From NCBI GenBank assembly GCA_964613305.1, contig CAZTII010000085.1, positions 1 through 5,901 of the forward strand: DNA of 5,901 bases, given 5' to 3'. Below, piece after piece: positions 1 through 5,901 of this stretch. Every line of letters starts with the position of its first letter. Within the stretch, counting starts at the first letter, position 1. Source of the stretch: CAZTII01 sp964613305. GTDB taxonomy: Bacteria; Bacillota_I; Bacilli_A; Erysipelotrichales; Erysipelotrichaceae. The notes under the pieces were generated by a model. That model did not search any database. It was given only the letters and a program-made list of their open reading frames with translations, and was not told where the DNA came from. The translations under genes were made by a program, and so were the position numbers.

Positions 1-9
1 GCATCTAGA

Positions 10-84
10 TGGTGTCCCGGAAAGGAATTGAACCTTCGACCCACTGATTAAAAGTCAGTTGCTCTACCCCTGAGCTACCGGGAC
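10..84 (-). tRNA. tRNA-Lys (anticodon TTT)
   Basis: A complete cloverleaf reads on the minus strand. The acceptor stem is GTCCCGG/CCGGGAC, the D arm is GCTC/GAGC, and the anticodon stem ACTGA/TCAGT holds the loop CTTTTAA, giving anticodon TTT for Lys AAA/AAG codons. The T arm contains TTCAATT. The 3' end ACCA is encoded in the DNA (10-13). It is the last tRNA seen in the Val-Thr-Tyr-Gln-Lys cluster, 8 nt after tRNA-Gln. No terminator is visible in the nine bases left, so the transcript may continue past the window edge. Confidence 0.97.
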
Positions 85-92
85 AATAATAT

Positions 93-168
93 TGGCTGGG
101 GCACCTGGGATCGAACCAGGGGGATGTCAGAGTCAAAGTCTGATGCCTTACCGCTTGGCTATGCCCCA
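93..168 (-). tRNA. tRNA-Gln (anticodon TTG)
   Basis: The minus strand folds with acceptor stem TGGGGCA/TGCCCCA, a discriminator G and an encoded CCA. The anticodon stem TCAGA/TCTGA encloses the loop CTTTGAC, so the anticodon is TTG (Gln CAA/CAG). The T loop is TTCGATC. A U1-A72 first pair is typical of tRNA-Gln. It lies 37 nt downstream of tRNA-Tyr and 8 nt upstream of tRNA-Lys. Confidence 0.97.
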
Positions 169-205
169 ACATATCAAGATGCTTTGAATATGGCATTTTA
201 AGAAA

Positions 206-290
206 TGGTGGAGAGAGGCAGATTCGAACTGCCGAACCCGTTGGGAATTGATTTACAGTCAACCGCGTTTAGCCACTTCGCTATCTCTCC
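206..290 (-). tRNA. tRNA-Tyr (anticodon GTA)
   Basis: This is a class II tRNA of 85 nt. The acceptor stem is GGAGAGA/TCTCTCC, followed by an encoded ACCA. The anticodon loop CTGTAAA gives anticodon GTA (Tyr UAC/UAU). A long variable arm with a CCC/GGG stem follows the anticodon stem, which is the bacterial tRNA-Tyr hallmark. The T arm GGCAG/CTGCC holds the loop TTCGAAT. It is separated by 10 nt from the upstream tRNA-Thr. Confidence 0.97.
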
Positions 291-300
291 AACAAAATAA

Positions 301-376
301 TGGTGCCGACTATAGGAATCGAACCCACAACCTACTGATTACAAATCAGTTGCTCTGCCAATTGAGCTAAGTCGGC
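301..376 (-). tRNA. tRNA-Thr (anticodon TGT)
   Basis: The acceptor stem is GCCGACT/AGTCGGC with an encoded ACCA. The anticodon stem ACTGA/TCAGT encloses the loop TTTGTAA, giving anticodon TGT (Thr ACN). The T stem GTGGG/CCTAT includes two G-U pairs, and its loop is TTCGATT. It is second in the cluster, 34 nt after tRNA-Val. Confidence 0.97.
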
Positions 377-410
377 ACAAAAGTATAGTATTTGCACTTT
401 TACATAAAAA

Positions 411-486
411 TGGTGGAGGTTAACGGGCTCGAACCGCTGACCCTCTGCTTGTAAGGCAGACGCTCTCCCAACTGAGCTAAACCTCC
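411..486 (-). tRNA. tRNA-Val (anticodon TAC)
   Basis: The acceptor stem is GGAGGTT/AACCTCC with an encoded ACCA. The anticodon stem TCTGC/GCAGA encloses the loop CTTACAA, giving anticodon TAC (Val GUN). The T loop is TTCGAGC. It is the first tRNA of the cluster, beginning about 20 nt after the predicted transcription start. Confidence 0.97.
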
Positions 487-512
487 GTACCGTTTAATTT
501 TGGTGCCCATTA

Positions 513-541
513 AATATACCATACCATCAAACTTCCGTCAA
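513..541 (-). promoter_or_regulatory. Promoter of the tRNA cluster
   Basis: On the minus strand a -35 box TTGACG (536-541) lies exactly 17 bp before a -10 box TATATT (513-518). The -10 is extended by a TG one base upstream. The predicted start is near 506-507, in a GGGC stretch. A G/C-rich start region just after the -10 is typical of stable-RNA promoters under stringent control in Firmicutes. The promoter reads straight into tRNA-Val, so it most likely drives all five tRNAs. Confidence 0.8.
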
Positions 542-656
542 TATATTTCAAAAAATTTTTTATTTTTTTTTTTTGTTTTTACAGTTTTTTGTTCAAATAT
601 TAAATATATGTAAATTTATAGTGCTTTTTATCTGTTTTTTAAGTAAAACAAGTAAA
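542..656 (-). other. AT-rich spacer with A/T tracts upstream of the tRNA promoter
   Basis: This gene-free stretch is almost pure A+T, with several runs of five or more T on the plus strand (A on the transcribed minus strand), the longest around 563-574. Phased A-tracts just upstream of a -35 box often act as UP elements that bind the RNA polymerase alpha subunit, and the position fits. The membrane protein gene ends at its upper edge. I see no convincing intrinsic terminator for that gene: the only stem near its stop (TGTTTT/AAAACA) has no U tract after it, so read-through into the tRNA cluster is possible. Confidence 0.4.
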
Positions 657-1157
657 TTAATCTTCTTGACTATTCAACCCAAATTGTTTTATAGCTTTTA
701 AATGAATAACATTAATAAAAACTGACATGGCAACCCCGAATCCTGTATCCATCATTCTATTGATCACGTAAGAAATGGTTTTAGATTCAGGCATATTCAA
801 CATAATAATATTAAACACAACAGAGGCACCTTGAATTGCTCCAGGAACTCCAATGGAAAGATTTATTAAAATAACTATAATAATCCCAACAAATAATAAA
901 ATTACTTGTAAATACATGTTCGGATAAGTGTGATGGATATAAAATACCATAACCCCCACTATACCACCAACTACCGTACCTATAAAACGATTTCCTCCAG
1001 TAATCCATGGTTTTGTACTAGTTGCCGATTCCATTCCAAATACAGCGCCTATACAAGCAAAAGTTGCGTTTCTATCAATCAACATATAAACAATGGCACA
1101 TAAAGTTGCACTAATAGCCGTTTTTAAACTACGCATCCCTAATTTAACTTTAATCAT
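657..1157 (-). CDS. Aromatic acid exporter / FUSC-type small membrane protein
   Basis: This 166-residue protein looks like the membrane half of the aromatic acid exporter (ArAE, FUSC superfamily) proteins of Firmicutes. About five or six hydrophobic segments are visible, near residues 10-27, 31-44, 57-76, 82-103, 106-120 and 136-152. Family-like motifs are GGNRFIGT at 54-61 followed by VVGG, and RMMDTGFG near 134-141. Longer relatives carry an extra soluble C-terminal domain; here the protein stops after the membrane part with a short polar tail. The ATG start is supported by TGGAGG ending 6 nt upstream (GGAGG at 1164-1168). It is separated from carB by a terminator and has its own likely promoter, so it is probably an independent unit. 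The substrate is unknown: members are thought to export aromatic or other organic acids, but nothing here identifies one. A link to carbamoyl phosphate metabolism is not implied. Confidence 0.8.
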   Translation of the reverse strand: MIKVKLGMRSLKTAISATLCAIVYMLIDRNATFACIGAVFGMESATSTKPWITGGNRFIGTVVGGIVGVMVFYIHHTYPNMYLQVILLFVGIIIVILINLSIGVPGAIQGASVVFNIIMLNMPESKTISYVINRMMDTGFGVAMSVFINVIHLKAIKQFGLNSQED

Positions 1158-1181
1158 ATTAATCCTCCAGGAATTAAATTT

Positions 1182-1209
1182 ATTTTACACCTTTTAAGGC
1201 CTAAGTCCA
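1182..1209 (-). promoter_or_regulatory. Possible promoter of the membrane protein gene
   Basis: On the minus strand TGGACT (1204-1209) resembles a -35 box and lies 16 bp before TAAAAT (1182-1187), a fair -10 box. The start would fall about 20 nt before the ATG, leaving room for the GGAGG site. The spacer contains a small palindrome (CCTTTTAAGG, 1190-1199). The position directly after the carB terminator makes an independent promoter likely, but the boxes match consensus only moderately. Confidence 0.5.
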
Positions 1210-1234
1210 TATTTTTATATTAAAGAAAATTCAT

Positions 1235-1257
1235 AAAAAAAGTGCATATAGCACTTT
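1235..1257 (-). terminator. Intrinsic terminator of the carAB operon
   Basis: The minus strand reads AAAGTGC, loop TATAT, GCACTTT and then four more T. This is a perfect 7-bp stem with a U tract, pointing in the carB direction only. The 5' arm starts inside the carB stop codon (TAA at 1256-1258), so there is essentially no 3' untranslated spacer. Confidence 0.85.
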
Positions 1258-4200
1258 AGTCATTTATTAAAGAAACACCAATTGTATTTTCCTCTAATAC
1301 ATCCAACAACACATCCACTGTATCAAGAGAAGTAAACATAGTAACACCATTTTCAACAGCGCAACGACGAATAATATAACCATCCATAGAAGGTTTTACA
1401 TCCGTAGCACTCAACGTATTAATAATATACGTCACATGCCCTTTACGAATAGATTCCAATAATTCCTCAGATCCTTCCGAAATTTTCTTTTTAACGCGCG
1501 TTTTAATTCCTGCTTCTTTTAACACCGCTGCCGTACCACTAGTAGCCTCAATATTAAATCCAAGCTTATAAAAACGTTTTACTAATTCTACGGCTTTTGC
1601 TTTATCATTATCAGCGATTGTAACTAAAACCGTACCATAATTAACCACTTTCATATTACTAGCCTGTAATGCTTTATAAAGGGCTCTATTAAGCGTTTTA
1701 TCATAACCAATCGCTTCCCCTGTACTTTTCATCTCCGGAGATAAATAAGCGTCTAAACCACGTAATTTTGAAAAGGAGAATGTAGGCATCTTAACATAAT
1801 ATCGATCCTTTTCCTTCATTACTTCACTACTATAACCCAATTCCTTCAGCGATTTACCCAACATAATCTTCGTCGCAATATTTGCTAGTGGAACACCAGT
1901 AGCTTTAGAAATAAATGGAACAGAACGAGAAGAACGAGGATTCACCTCAATAATTGAAACTTCATCCTTACAATCAACAATATATTGAATATTAAACAAA
2001 CCACGAATACCAATTTCTTTACCAAGTTTTACAGTATAGTTGAAAATCTCTTCTTTTACTTTACTGCTAAGCGTATAAGGCGGATAAACGCTCATCGAAT
2101 CACCAGAGTGAACACCAGTTTTCTCAATAAGTTGCATAATACCAGGAACAAACACATCCGTACCATCACAAACCGCATCCACTTCCACTTCGATACCTTG
2201 AACATATTTATCAACTAATACCGGTTGATCTTCATCAATCTTCACCGCTGTCGTCAAATATTCCACTAATTCCTTATCACAACCCACTAAACGCATAGCC
2301 CTACCGCCTAAAACATACGATGGACGAACCAACACTGGATAACCAATCTCATTAGCCGCCTTTAAACCATCTTCAATTTTAGTAACTGCTTTACCTTTAG
2401 GTTGAGGAATTTGAAGTGATTTACACACTTTATCAAATTCATCTCTATTTTCTGCTTTATCAATCGCAAAATAATCCGTACCAATAATATTTACCCCTAA
2501 ATCAGTCAATCGTTTCGCTAAGTTAATTGCTGTTTGACCACCTAAAGAAACAATAACACCTAAAGGCTTTTCAAGGTCAATCACATTCATCACATCTTCA
2601 ATACACAATGGTTCAAAATACAGTTTATCACTAATCGAATAATCCGTAGACACCGTCTCAGGATTATTATTAATAACAATCGCTTCATACCCCATTTCTT
2701 GAATCGCCCAAATCGCATGAACTGTTGAATAATCAAACTCAACGCCTTGACCGATACGAATCGGACCAGAACCTAACACCACAATTGATTGTTTATCCGT
2801 TACAACCGATTCATTTTCTTCTTCATAACAAGAATAAAAGTAAGGAACATACCCATCAAATTCACCAGCACACGTATCAATCATCTTATACACTGGCATA
2901 ATATTATTTTTCTTACGATACTTAAACATCTCAATTTCAGACATTCCATAAATATCTTTTAAATATTGATCACTAAAACCAATTCTTTTCGCTTTTGCCA
3001 ACCATCTATCAGAAGGATCTGCTTTAATCTTTGCTTCAAGCGATACAATATGATGAATTTTATCCAAGAAATAAACGTCAATCATCGTCGCATTATGAAT
3101 CAACACCATATCCACTTTTCTTCTAAACAATTCCGCAATTTGAAACAAACGTTCATCTGTAGGTGTTTTAATTTTATTCAATAATTCTTCTGTATCAACA
3201 CTACAAAATTTCTCCATATAAATATGATTAACGCCTATTTCAAGCGAACGAACCGCCTTAAGAAGACTTTCTTCCAACGTTCTTCCTAAACTCATCACTT
3301 CCCCAGTTGCCTTCATCTGCGTCGATAAACTATGATCGGCATCCGCAAACTTATCAAATGGGAAACGGGCTATTTTAACAACAACATAATCAATTGTCGG
3401 CTCAAAAGCAGCACACACAGAACCAATACTAATTTCTTCAAGCAACATTCCAACTGCTATCTTAGAAGAAACACGAGCAATAGGAAATCCAGTAGCTTTT
3501 GACGCAAGAGCACTAGATCTAGAAACACGAGGATTCACTTCAATAACAAAATAATTAAACGAAAATGGGTCCAAAGCAAATTGAACATTACATCCACCTT
3601 CAATTTTCAATTCACGAATGATAGCCAAAGAAGCTTCCTTTAACAATCCATACTCTTTTTTACACAATGTTTGACTTGGAGCAACAACCATACTATCCCC
3701 AGTATGAACGCCAACTGGATCAATATTTTCCATACTACAAATAACTATCGCCGTATCATTCTTATCACGCATTACTTCAAATTCAATTTCCTTATATCCC
3801 TTAATTGATTTTTCAACTAACACTTCAGTCACAGGAGATAATTTAAGCGCATTTTTACCAAGTTCGATGACTTCTTCATCATTGTAAGCAAAACCACCAC
3901 CAGTACCACCTAAAGTAAAGGCTGGACGCAAAACAACAGGATAACCAATTTTATTGGCATACAGAACAATCTCATCAAGAGTATGAGCAATAGCCGATTC
4001 AATTACTGGCTGATTAATGCGTTGACACAACTCTTTAAAGCGAAGACGATCTTCTGCTTGGTCTATTGAATCAAAAGAAGTACCAAGTATTTCACATTGA
4101 CACTCTTCTAAAATACCTTTTTTAGCCAATTGCATCGCTAAATTTAACCCTGTTTGACCACCAAGAGTAGGAAGAATCGCATCAGGGCGTTCTTTGCGAA

Positions 4201-4429
4201 TAATTCTAGACACATATTCCAATGTCAATGGTTCCATATACACTTTATCCGCAATCGTCGTATCCGTCATAATCGTCGCCGGATTCGAGTTAATCAATAC
4301 AACCTCATAACCTTCTTCCTTTAGCGATAAACAAGCTTGTGTTCCCGCATAATCAAATTCCGCAGCTTGACCAATGACAATTGGTCCTGAACCTAACACC
4401 AATATTTTCTTAATATCCATTCTTTTCAT
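1256..4429 (-). CDS. carB: Carbamoyl-phosphate synthetase large subunit
   Basis: This 1057-residue protein has the normal length and full domain order of CarB. It makes carbamoyl phosphate from bicarbonate, ammonia and two ATP, feeding pyrimidine and arginine synthesis. The first half has a pre-ATP-grasp domain (about 1-125) and an ATP-grasp domain (about 128-320), with R128, R168, the loop LGGTGGG (173-179), Q283, E297 and N299. A linker/oligomerisation domain (about 400-545) follows. The second half repeats the pattern: VLGSGP at 551, RPSYVLGGRAMRL near 702, then Q815, E828 and N830. The C-terminal MGS-like allosteric domain (about 930-1057) keeps TSGTAAVL (963-970) and YIINT (1001-1005), so nucleotide or ornithine control is plausible. 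All key synthetase residues I checked are present. The ATG chosen shares its A with the carA TAA stop, and AAAGGAG lies 10 nt upstream (4440-4446) inside carA, so translation is probably coupled. A second ATG three codons in (4418-4420) is a less likely start. Its partner CarA lacks glutaminase residues, so the ammonia source is in question. Confidence 0.97.
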   Translation of the reverse strand: MKRMDIKKILVLGSGPIVIGQAAEFDYAGTQACLSLKEEGYEVVLINSNPATIMTDTTIADKVYMEPLTLEYVSRIIRKERPDAILPTLGGQTGLNLAMQLAKKGILEECQCEILGTSFDSIDQAEDRLRFKELCQRINQPVIESAIAHTLDEIVLYANKIGYPVVLRPAFTLGGTGGGFAYNDEEVIELGKNALKLSPVTEVLVEKSIKGYKEIEFEVMRDKNDTAIVICSMENIDPVGVHTGDSMVVAPSQTLCKKEYGLLKEASLAIIRELKIEGGCNVQFALDPFSFNYFVIEVNPRVSRSSALASKATGFPIARVSSKIAVGMLLEEISIGSVCAAFEPTIDYVVVKIARFPFDKFADADHSLSTQMKATGEVMSLGRTLEESLLKAVRSLEIGVNHIYMEKFCSVDTEELLNKIKTPTDERLFQIAELFRRKVDMVLIHNATMIDVYFLDKIHHIVSLEAKIKADPSDRWLAKAKRIGFSDQYLKDIYGMSEIEMFKYRKKNNIMPVYKMIDTCAGEFDGYVPYFYSCYEEENESVVTDKQSIVVLGSGPIRIGQGVEFDYSTVHAIWAIQEMGYEAIVINNNPETVSTDYSISDKLYFEPLCIEDVMNVIDLEKPLGVIVSLGGQTAINLAKRLTDLGVNIIGTDYFAIDKAENRDEFDKVCKSLQIPQPKGKAVTKIEDGLKAANEIGYPVLVRPSYVLGGRAMRLVGCDKELVEYLTTAVKIDEDQPVLVDKYVQGIEVEVDAVCDGTDVFVPGIMQLIEKTGVHSGDSMSVYPPYTLSSKVKEEIFNYTVKLGKEIGIRGLFNIQYIVDCKDEVSIIEVNPRSSRSVPFISKATGVPLANIATKIMLGKSLKELGYSSEVMKEKDRYYVKMPTFSFSKLRGLDAYLSPEMKSTGEAIGYDKTLNRALYKALQASNMKVVNYGTVLVTIADNDKAKAVELVKRFYKLGFNIEATSGTAAVLKEAGIKTRVKKKISEGSEELLESIRKGHVTYIINTLSATDVKPSMDGYIIRRCAVENGVTMFTSLDTVDVLLDVLEENTIGVSLIND

Positions 4430-5511
4430 TAGGCAATTTCTCCTTTAAATGATTCCATTTCACAAATAAACTTATCGTATAAAGAAACACGTTCTGTATT
4501 TAAAGTAGTTCCTTCTGGCTGAAATTGAACCGAAAAGATATGTTCTTCTATATTTTCCAATCCTTCAATTGTATTATCTAACAAATTAATATGAGTCACA
4601 GTAAGTTTACTATCACCTACACCATCCACAACATAATCATGATTTTGACCAACAACAGAAATAGTATTATCACTTAAATTTTTCACTGGATGATTACAAC
4701 CATGATGACCGAATTTCATCTTAGAACATGACAATCCATTTGCCAAAGCAATCAACAAATGACCTAAAGCAATCCCAAAAATAGGCAATTTTCCTTGTAA
4801 ACCTTTAATCAACTCCACAACTTCCGCTACATCATGTGGATTTCCAGGTCCATTAGAAACGATAATCCCACTCGGTTTCATTGCTAAAATCTTATCCATA
4901 TCCGTATTGTACGGAACAACAATCACATTACAACCACGATTATTTAATTGTTTAACAATACTATATTGTATTCCACAATCAATCGCCACAACATTAAACT
5001 TAGGATTAGAACATCTTGAATACCATATTTTTTTACAAGAAACAGACGCAACTTGATTTTTCGCAACAACATGATTTTTAATCTTTTCCAAACCTTCTTC
5101 AACACTTGTCGTCTCATCCGTCAAAAGCGCTAAAACAGCACCTTCTTTACGAATAATTCGTGCTAATCGACGTGAATCAATACGACAAATTCCAGGTATA
5201 TTATTTTCTTCAAGCAATTCACTCAATGTTTTAGTATAACGAAAATTTGATGGCAATACATTGTACTCACGAACAATAAACGCTTTAGGTCCAATTAGCT
5301 TCGATTCATAATCTTCATCAGTAATTCCATAATTACCAATTAATGGATATGTCATCACAACCATTTGATCATAATACGATGGGTCTGACAATATCTCTTG
5401 ATAACCAACCATTGAAGTTTCAAACACCAACTCCGCAATTACTTCGTTTGTCCCACCAAAACCATTTCCGATAAACTCTTCGCCGTTTGCCAGTATTAAT
5501 TTTCTCTTCAT
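4429..5511 (-). CDS. carA: Carbamoyl-phosphate synthetase small subunit with degenerate glutaminase site
   Basis: This 360-residue protein aligns along its length with CarA, the subunit that normally hydrolyses glutamine and channels ammonia to CarB. The N-terminal CarB-binding domain is well kept (TSMVGYQEILSDPSY at 32-46). The class I glutamine amidotransferase domain (about 172-355) keeps SNGPGNP (219-225), KMKFGHHG and QNH (289-291). However, the nucleophile elbow reads GIALGH, so the usual Cys (E. coli Cys269) is Ala248. The following Gln (E. coli Gln273) is Leu252. The Gly after QNH (E. coli Gly313) is Asp292. The catalytic His in HPE (E. coli His353) is Gln331, while Glu333 remains. 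A conserved Lys in the DFGxK motif is Gln182. Glutaminase activity is therefore very unlikely (inference). An intact frame, normal length and overlap with carB argue against a recent pseudogene, so a scaffold for ammonia-dependent synthesis is the likeliest role. The ATG start has AAAGAGG five bases upstream (5517-5523). It is first in the carAB operon. Confidence 0.93.
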   Translation of the reverse strand: MKRKLILANGEEFIGNGFGGTNEVIAELVFETSMVGYQEILSDPSYYDQMVVMTYPLIGNYGITDEDYESKLIGPKAFIVREYNVLPSNFRYTKTLSELLEENNIPGICRIDSRRLARIIRKEGAVLALLTDETTSVEEGLEKIKNHVVAKNQVASVSCKKIWYSRCSNPKFNVVAIDCGIQYSIVKQLNNRGCNVIVVPYNTDMDKILAMKPSGIIVSNGPGNPHDVAEVVELIKGLQGKLPIFGIALGHLLIALANGLSCSKMKFGHHGCNHPVKNLSDNTISVVGQNHDYVVDGVGDSKLTVTHINLLDNTIEGLENIEEHIFSVQFQPEGTTLNTERVSLYDKFICEMESFKGEIA

Positions 5512-5631
5512 TTTTGCCTCTTTCCTAGCCCTAAATAAAAAACCCAGTCATGATAAAACACACAAAAGGGTATTAGTGGTAATTAAAATATGCTAATGTC
5601 CTTTTTAGTGTCTCGCACTAAGTTAAAGCCT
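5512..5631 (-). promoter_or_regulatory. Structured carA leader, possible attenuator
   Basis: Between the predicted start and the carA ATG lie about 120 nt with several possible RNA structures. Hairpin 1 is TTAGTG, loop CGAGA, CACTAA (5605-5621). Directly after it, hairpin 2 pairs AAAAGG with CCTTTT (5600-5605 with 5564-5569) and ATTAG with CTAAT (5593-5597 with 5572-5576) across a 2x2 internal loop. The C run of hairpin 2 can instead pair as ACCC (5568-5571) with GGGT (5542-5545), which is followed by six T counted from 5542. That gives a weak terminator-like alternative exclusive with hairpin 2. The arrangement suggests attenuation by a pyrimidine or arginine signal, but I do not recognise a PyrR-binding loop or a known riboswitch, and the terminator stem is short with a 22-nt loop. 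Confidence 0.45.
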
Positions 5632-5636
5632 TGTAC

Positions 5637-5664
5637 ATTATAACATACCAATCACTCAATTCAA
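5637..5664 (-). promoter_or_regulatory. Promoter of the carAB operon
   Basis: On the minus strand TTGAAT (5659-5664) is a -35 box 16 bp before a perfect -10 TATAAT (5637-5642), extended by TG one base upstream. The start is predicted near 5630-5632. A direct repeat, CAATCA on the plus strand at 5649-5654 and 5662-5667 (13 bp apart), overlaps the -35 box and spacer and could be an operator, though this may be chance in AT-rich DNA. Confidence 0.8.
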
Positions 5665-5697
5665 TCATTTTTAATCGCTATTTTACAATTTTTAACC

Positions 5698-5736
5698 AAA
5701 AATAATAACGTTGTTTTCCCATAAAACAACGTTATT
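5698..5736 (-). terminator. Strong intrinsic terminator after the receiver remnant
   Basis: A perfect 14-bp inverted repeat (arms 5704-5717 and 5723-5736, AATAACGTTGTTTT on the plus strand) encloses a 5-nt loop. On the minus strand the stem is followed by A and five T, so it ends transcription coming from 5746 and above. It insulates the carAB promoter from upstream transcription. There is no matching T run on the plus-strand side. Confidence 0.85.
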
Positions 5737-5745
5737 AAAACAATC

Positions 5746-5901
5746 TTATTCTTTTGTAGCCTTAATATTACAACGCGTTAATTTCGCAATAATCGTATCA
5801 AAATTAATTGGTTTCGATATATGAGCATTCATTCCATACATAATACATCCCGAGTTTGCCACTTGTTTTTATGAAAATTTTTCAAGAATTGACATATTGA
5901 A
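5746..5901 (-). pseudogene. Remnant of a response-regulator receiver domain (C-terminal end, runs off the window)
   Basis: The last 40 codons before the TAA stop (5746-5748) read like the end of a CheY-like receiver domain: GMNAHISKPINFDTIIAKL, with the conserved Lys of the SKP motif, then a short charged tail. This is the form seen in hybrid histidine kinases and two-component regulators. Upstream in the same frame there is a TAA at 5869-5871, preceded by FNMSILEKFS, which does not match the receiver segment expected there. The usual stretch before GMNAH is also disturbed: SG is followed by CIMY before GMNAH, looking like an insertion of about 12 bases. I find no ribosome binding site or plausible start for a 40-residue protein. 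It is best read as a decayed gene whose original terminator (5698-5736) survives. More sequence beyond 5901 is needed to see how much of the gene remains. Confidence 0.6.

Noticed and set aside
5..262. 85-codon minus-strand reading frame across the tRNA region
   Set aside because: It runs through tRNA-Lys, tRNA-Gln and part of tRNA-Tyr, all of which fold fully; the frame is chance.
501..510. TGGTGCCCAT resembles the 3' end of another tRNA on the minus strand
   Set aside because: The bases that would form the tRNA body are promoter and A/T tracts, with no cloverleaf arms; the likeness is limited to the CCA-like end.
811..1008. 65-codon minus-strand frame inside the membrane protein gene
   Set aside because: It is an out-of-frame shadow of the exporter-family gene, which has the ribosome binding site and family motifs.
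1985..3184. Two plus-strand frames of about 75 codons antisense to carB
   Set aside because: They are antisense shadows of a strongly conserved coding region, with no start signals or recognisable protein features.
4429..5511. carA as a pseudogene
   Set aside because: The frame is open over the normal length, the start site and carB overlap are intact, and non-catalytic motifs are well kept; only the glutaminase residues are changed.
5605..5621. PyrR-binding loop in the carA leader
   Set aside because: The loop is CGAGA closed by G-C, lacking the expected UCCNGNGAGG context, so a PyrR site cannot be claimed.

Overview
The window is AT-rich, and every supported gene lies on the minus strand, so transcription runs from high to low coordinates. 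Codon choice, A-tract-rich promoters, GGAGG-type ribosome binding sites, genomically encoded tRNA CCA ends and the CarB/CarA sequences all point to a low-GC Firmicute, probably an anaerobic gut-type lineage (Erysipelotrichia or Clostridia). That placement is inferred from general likeness; no search was run.

Reading in the direction of transcription: 5901-5746 is the decayed C-terminal tail of a response-regulator receiver domain, ending at a strong intrinsic terminator (5698-5736). Next come a good extended -10 promoter (5637-5664) and a leader of about 120 nt with hairpins. These precede a two-gene operon: carA (5511-4429) and carB (4429-1256), whose stop and start codons share one base. 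A terminator whose stem overlaps the carB stop codon (1235-1257) closes the operon. A separate small membrane protein gene of the aromatic acid exporter / FUSC type follows (1157-657), with its own likely promoter. After an AT-rich spacer full of A/T tracts, a stable-RNA-type promoter (513-541) drives five tRNA genes in the order Val-Thr-Tyr-Gln-Lys (486-10). That cluster may continue beyond position 1.

carA and carB should make the two subunits of carbamoyl-phosphate synthetase, which supplies carbamoyl phosphate to pyrimidine and arginine synthesis. CarB looks complete, with both ATP-grasp halves and the C-terminal allosteric domain. CarA is full length and in frame, but its glutaminase active site is dismantled. 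The nucleophilic Cys is Ala248, the catalytic His is Gln331, and two glutamine-pocket residues have become Leu252 and Asp292. The simplest reading is that this enzyme cannot use glutamine and runs on free ammonia, with CarA kept as a structural or regulatory partner, as in ammonia-dependent animal CPS I. This is the most interesting signal in the window. The carA leader, which has no recognisable PyrR box, and the receiver remnant are secondary points of interest.
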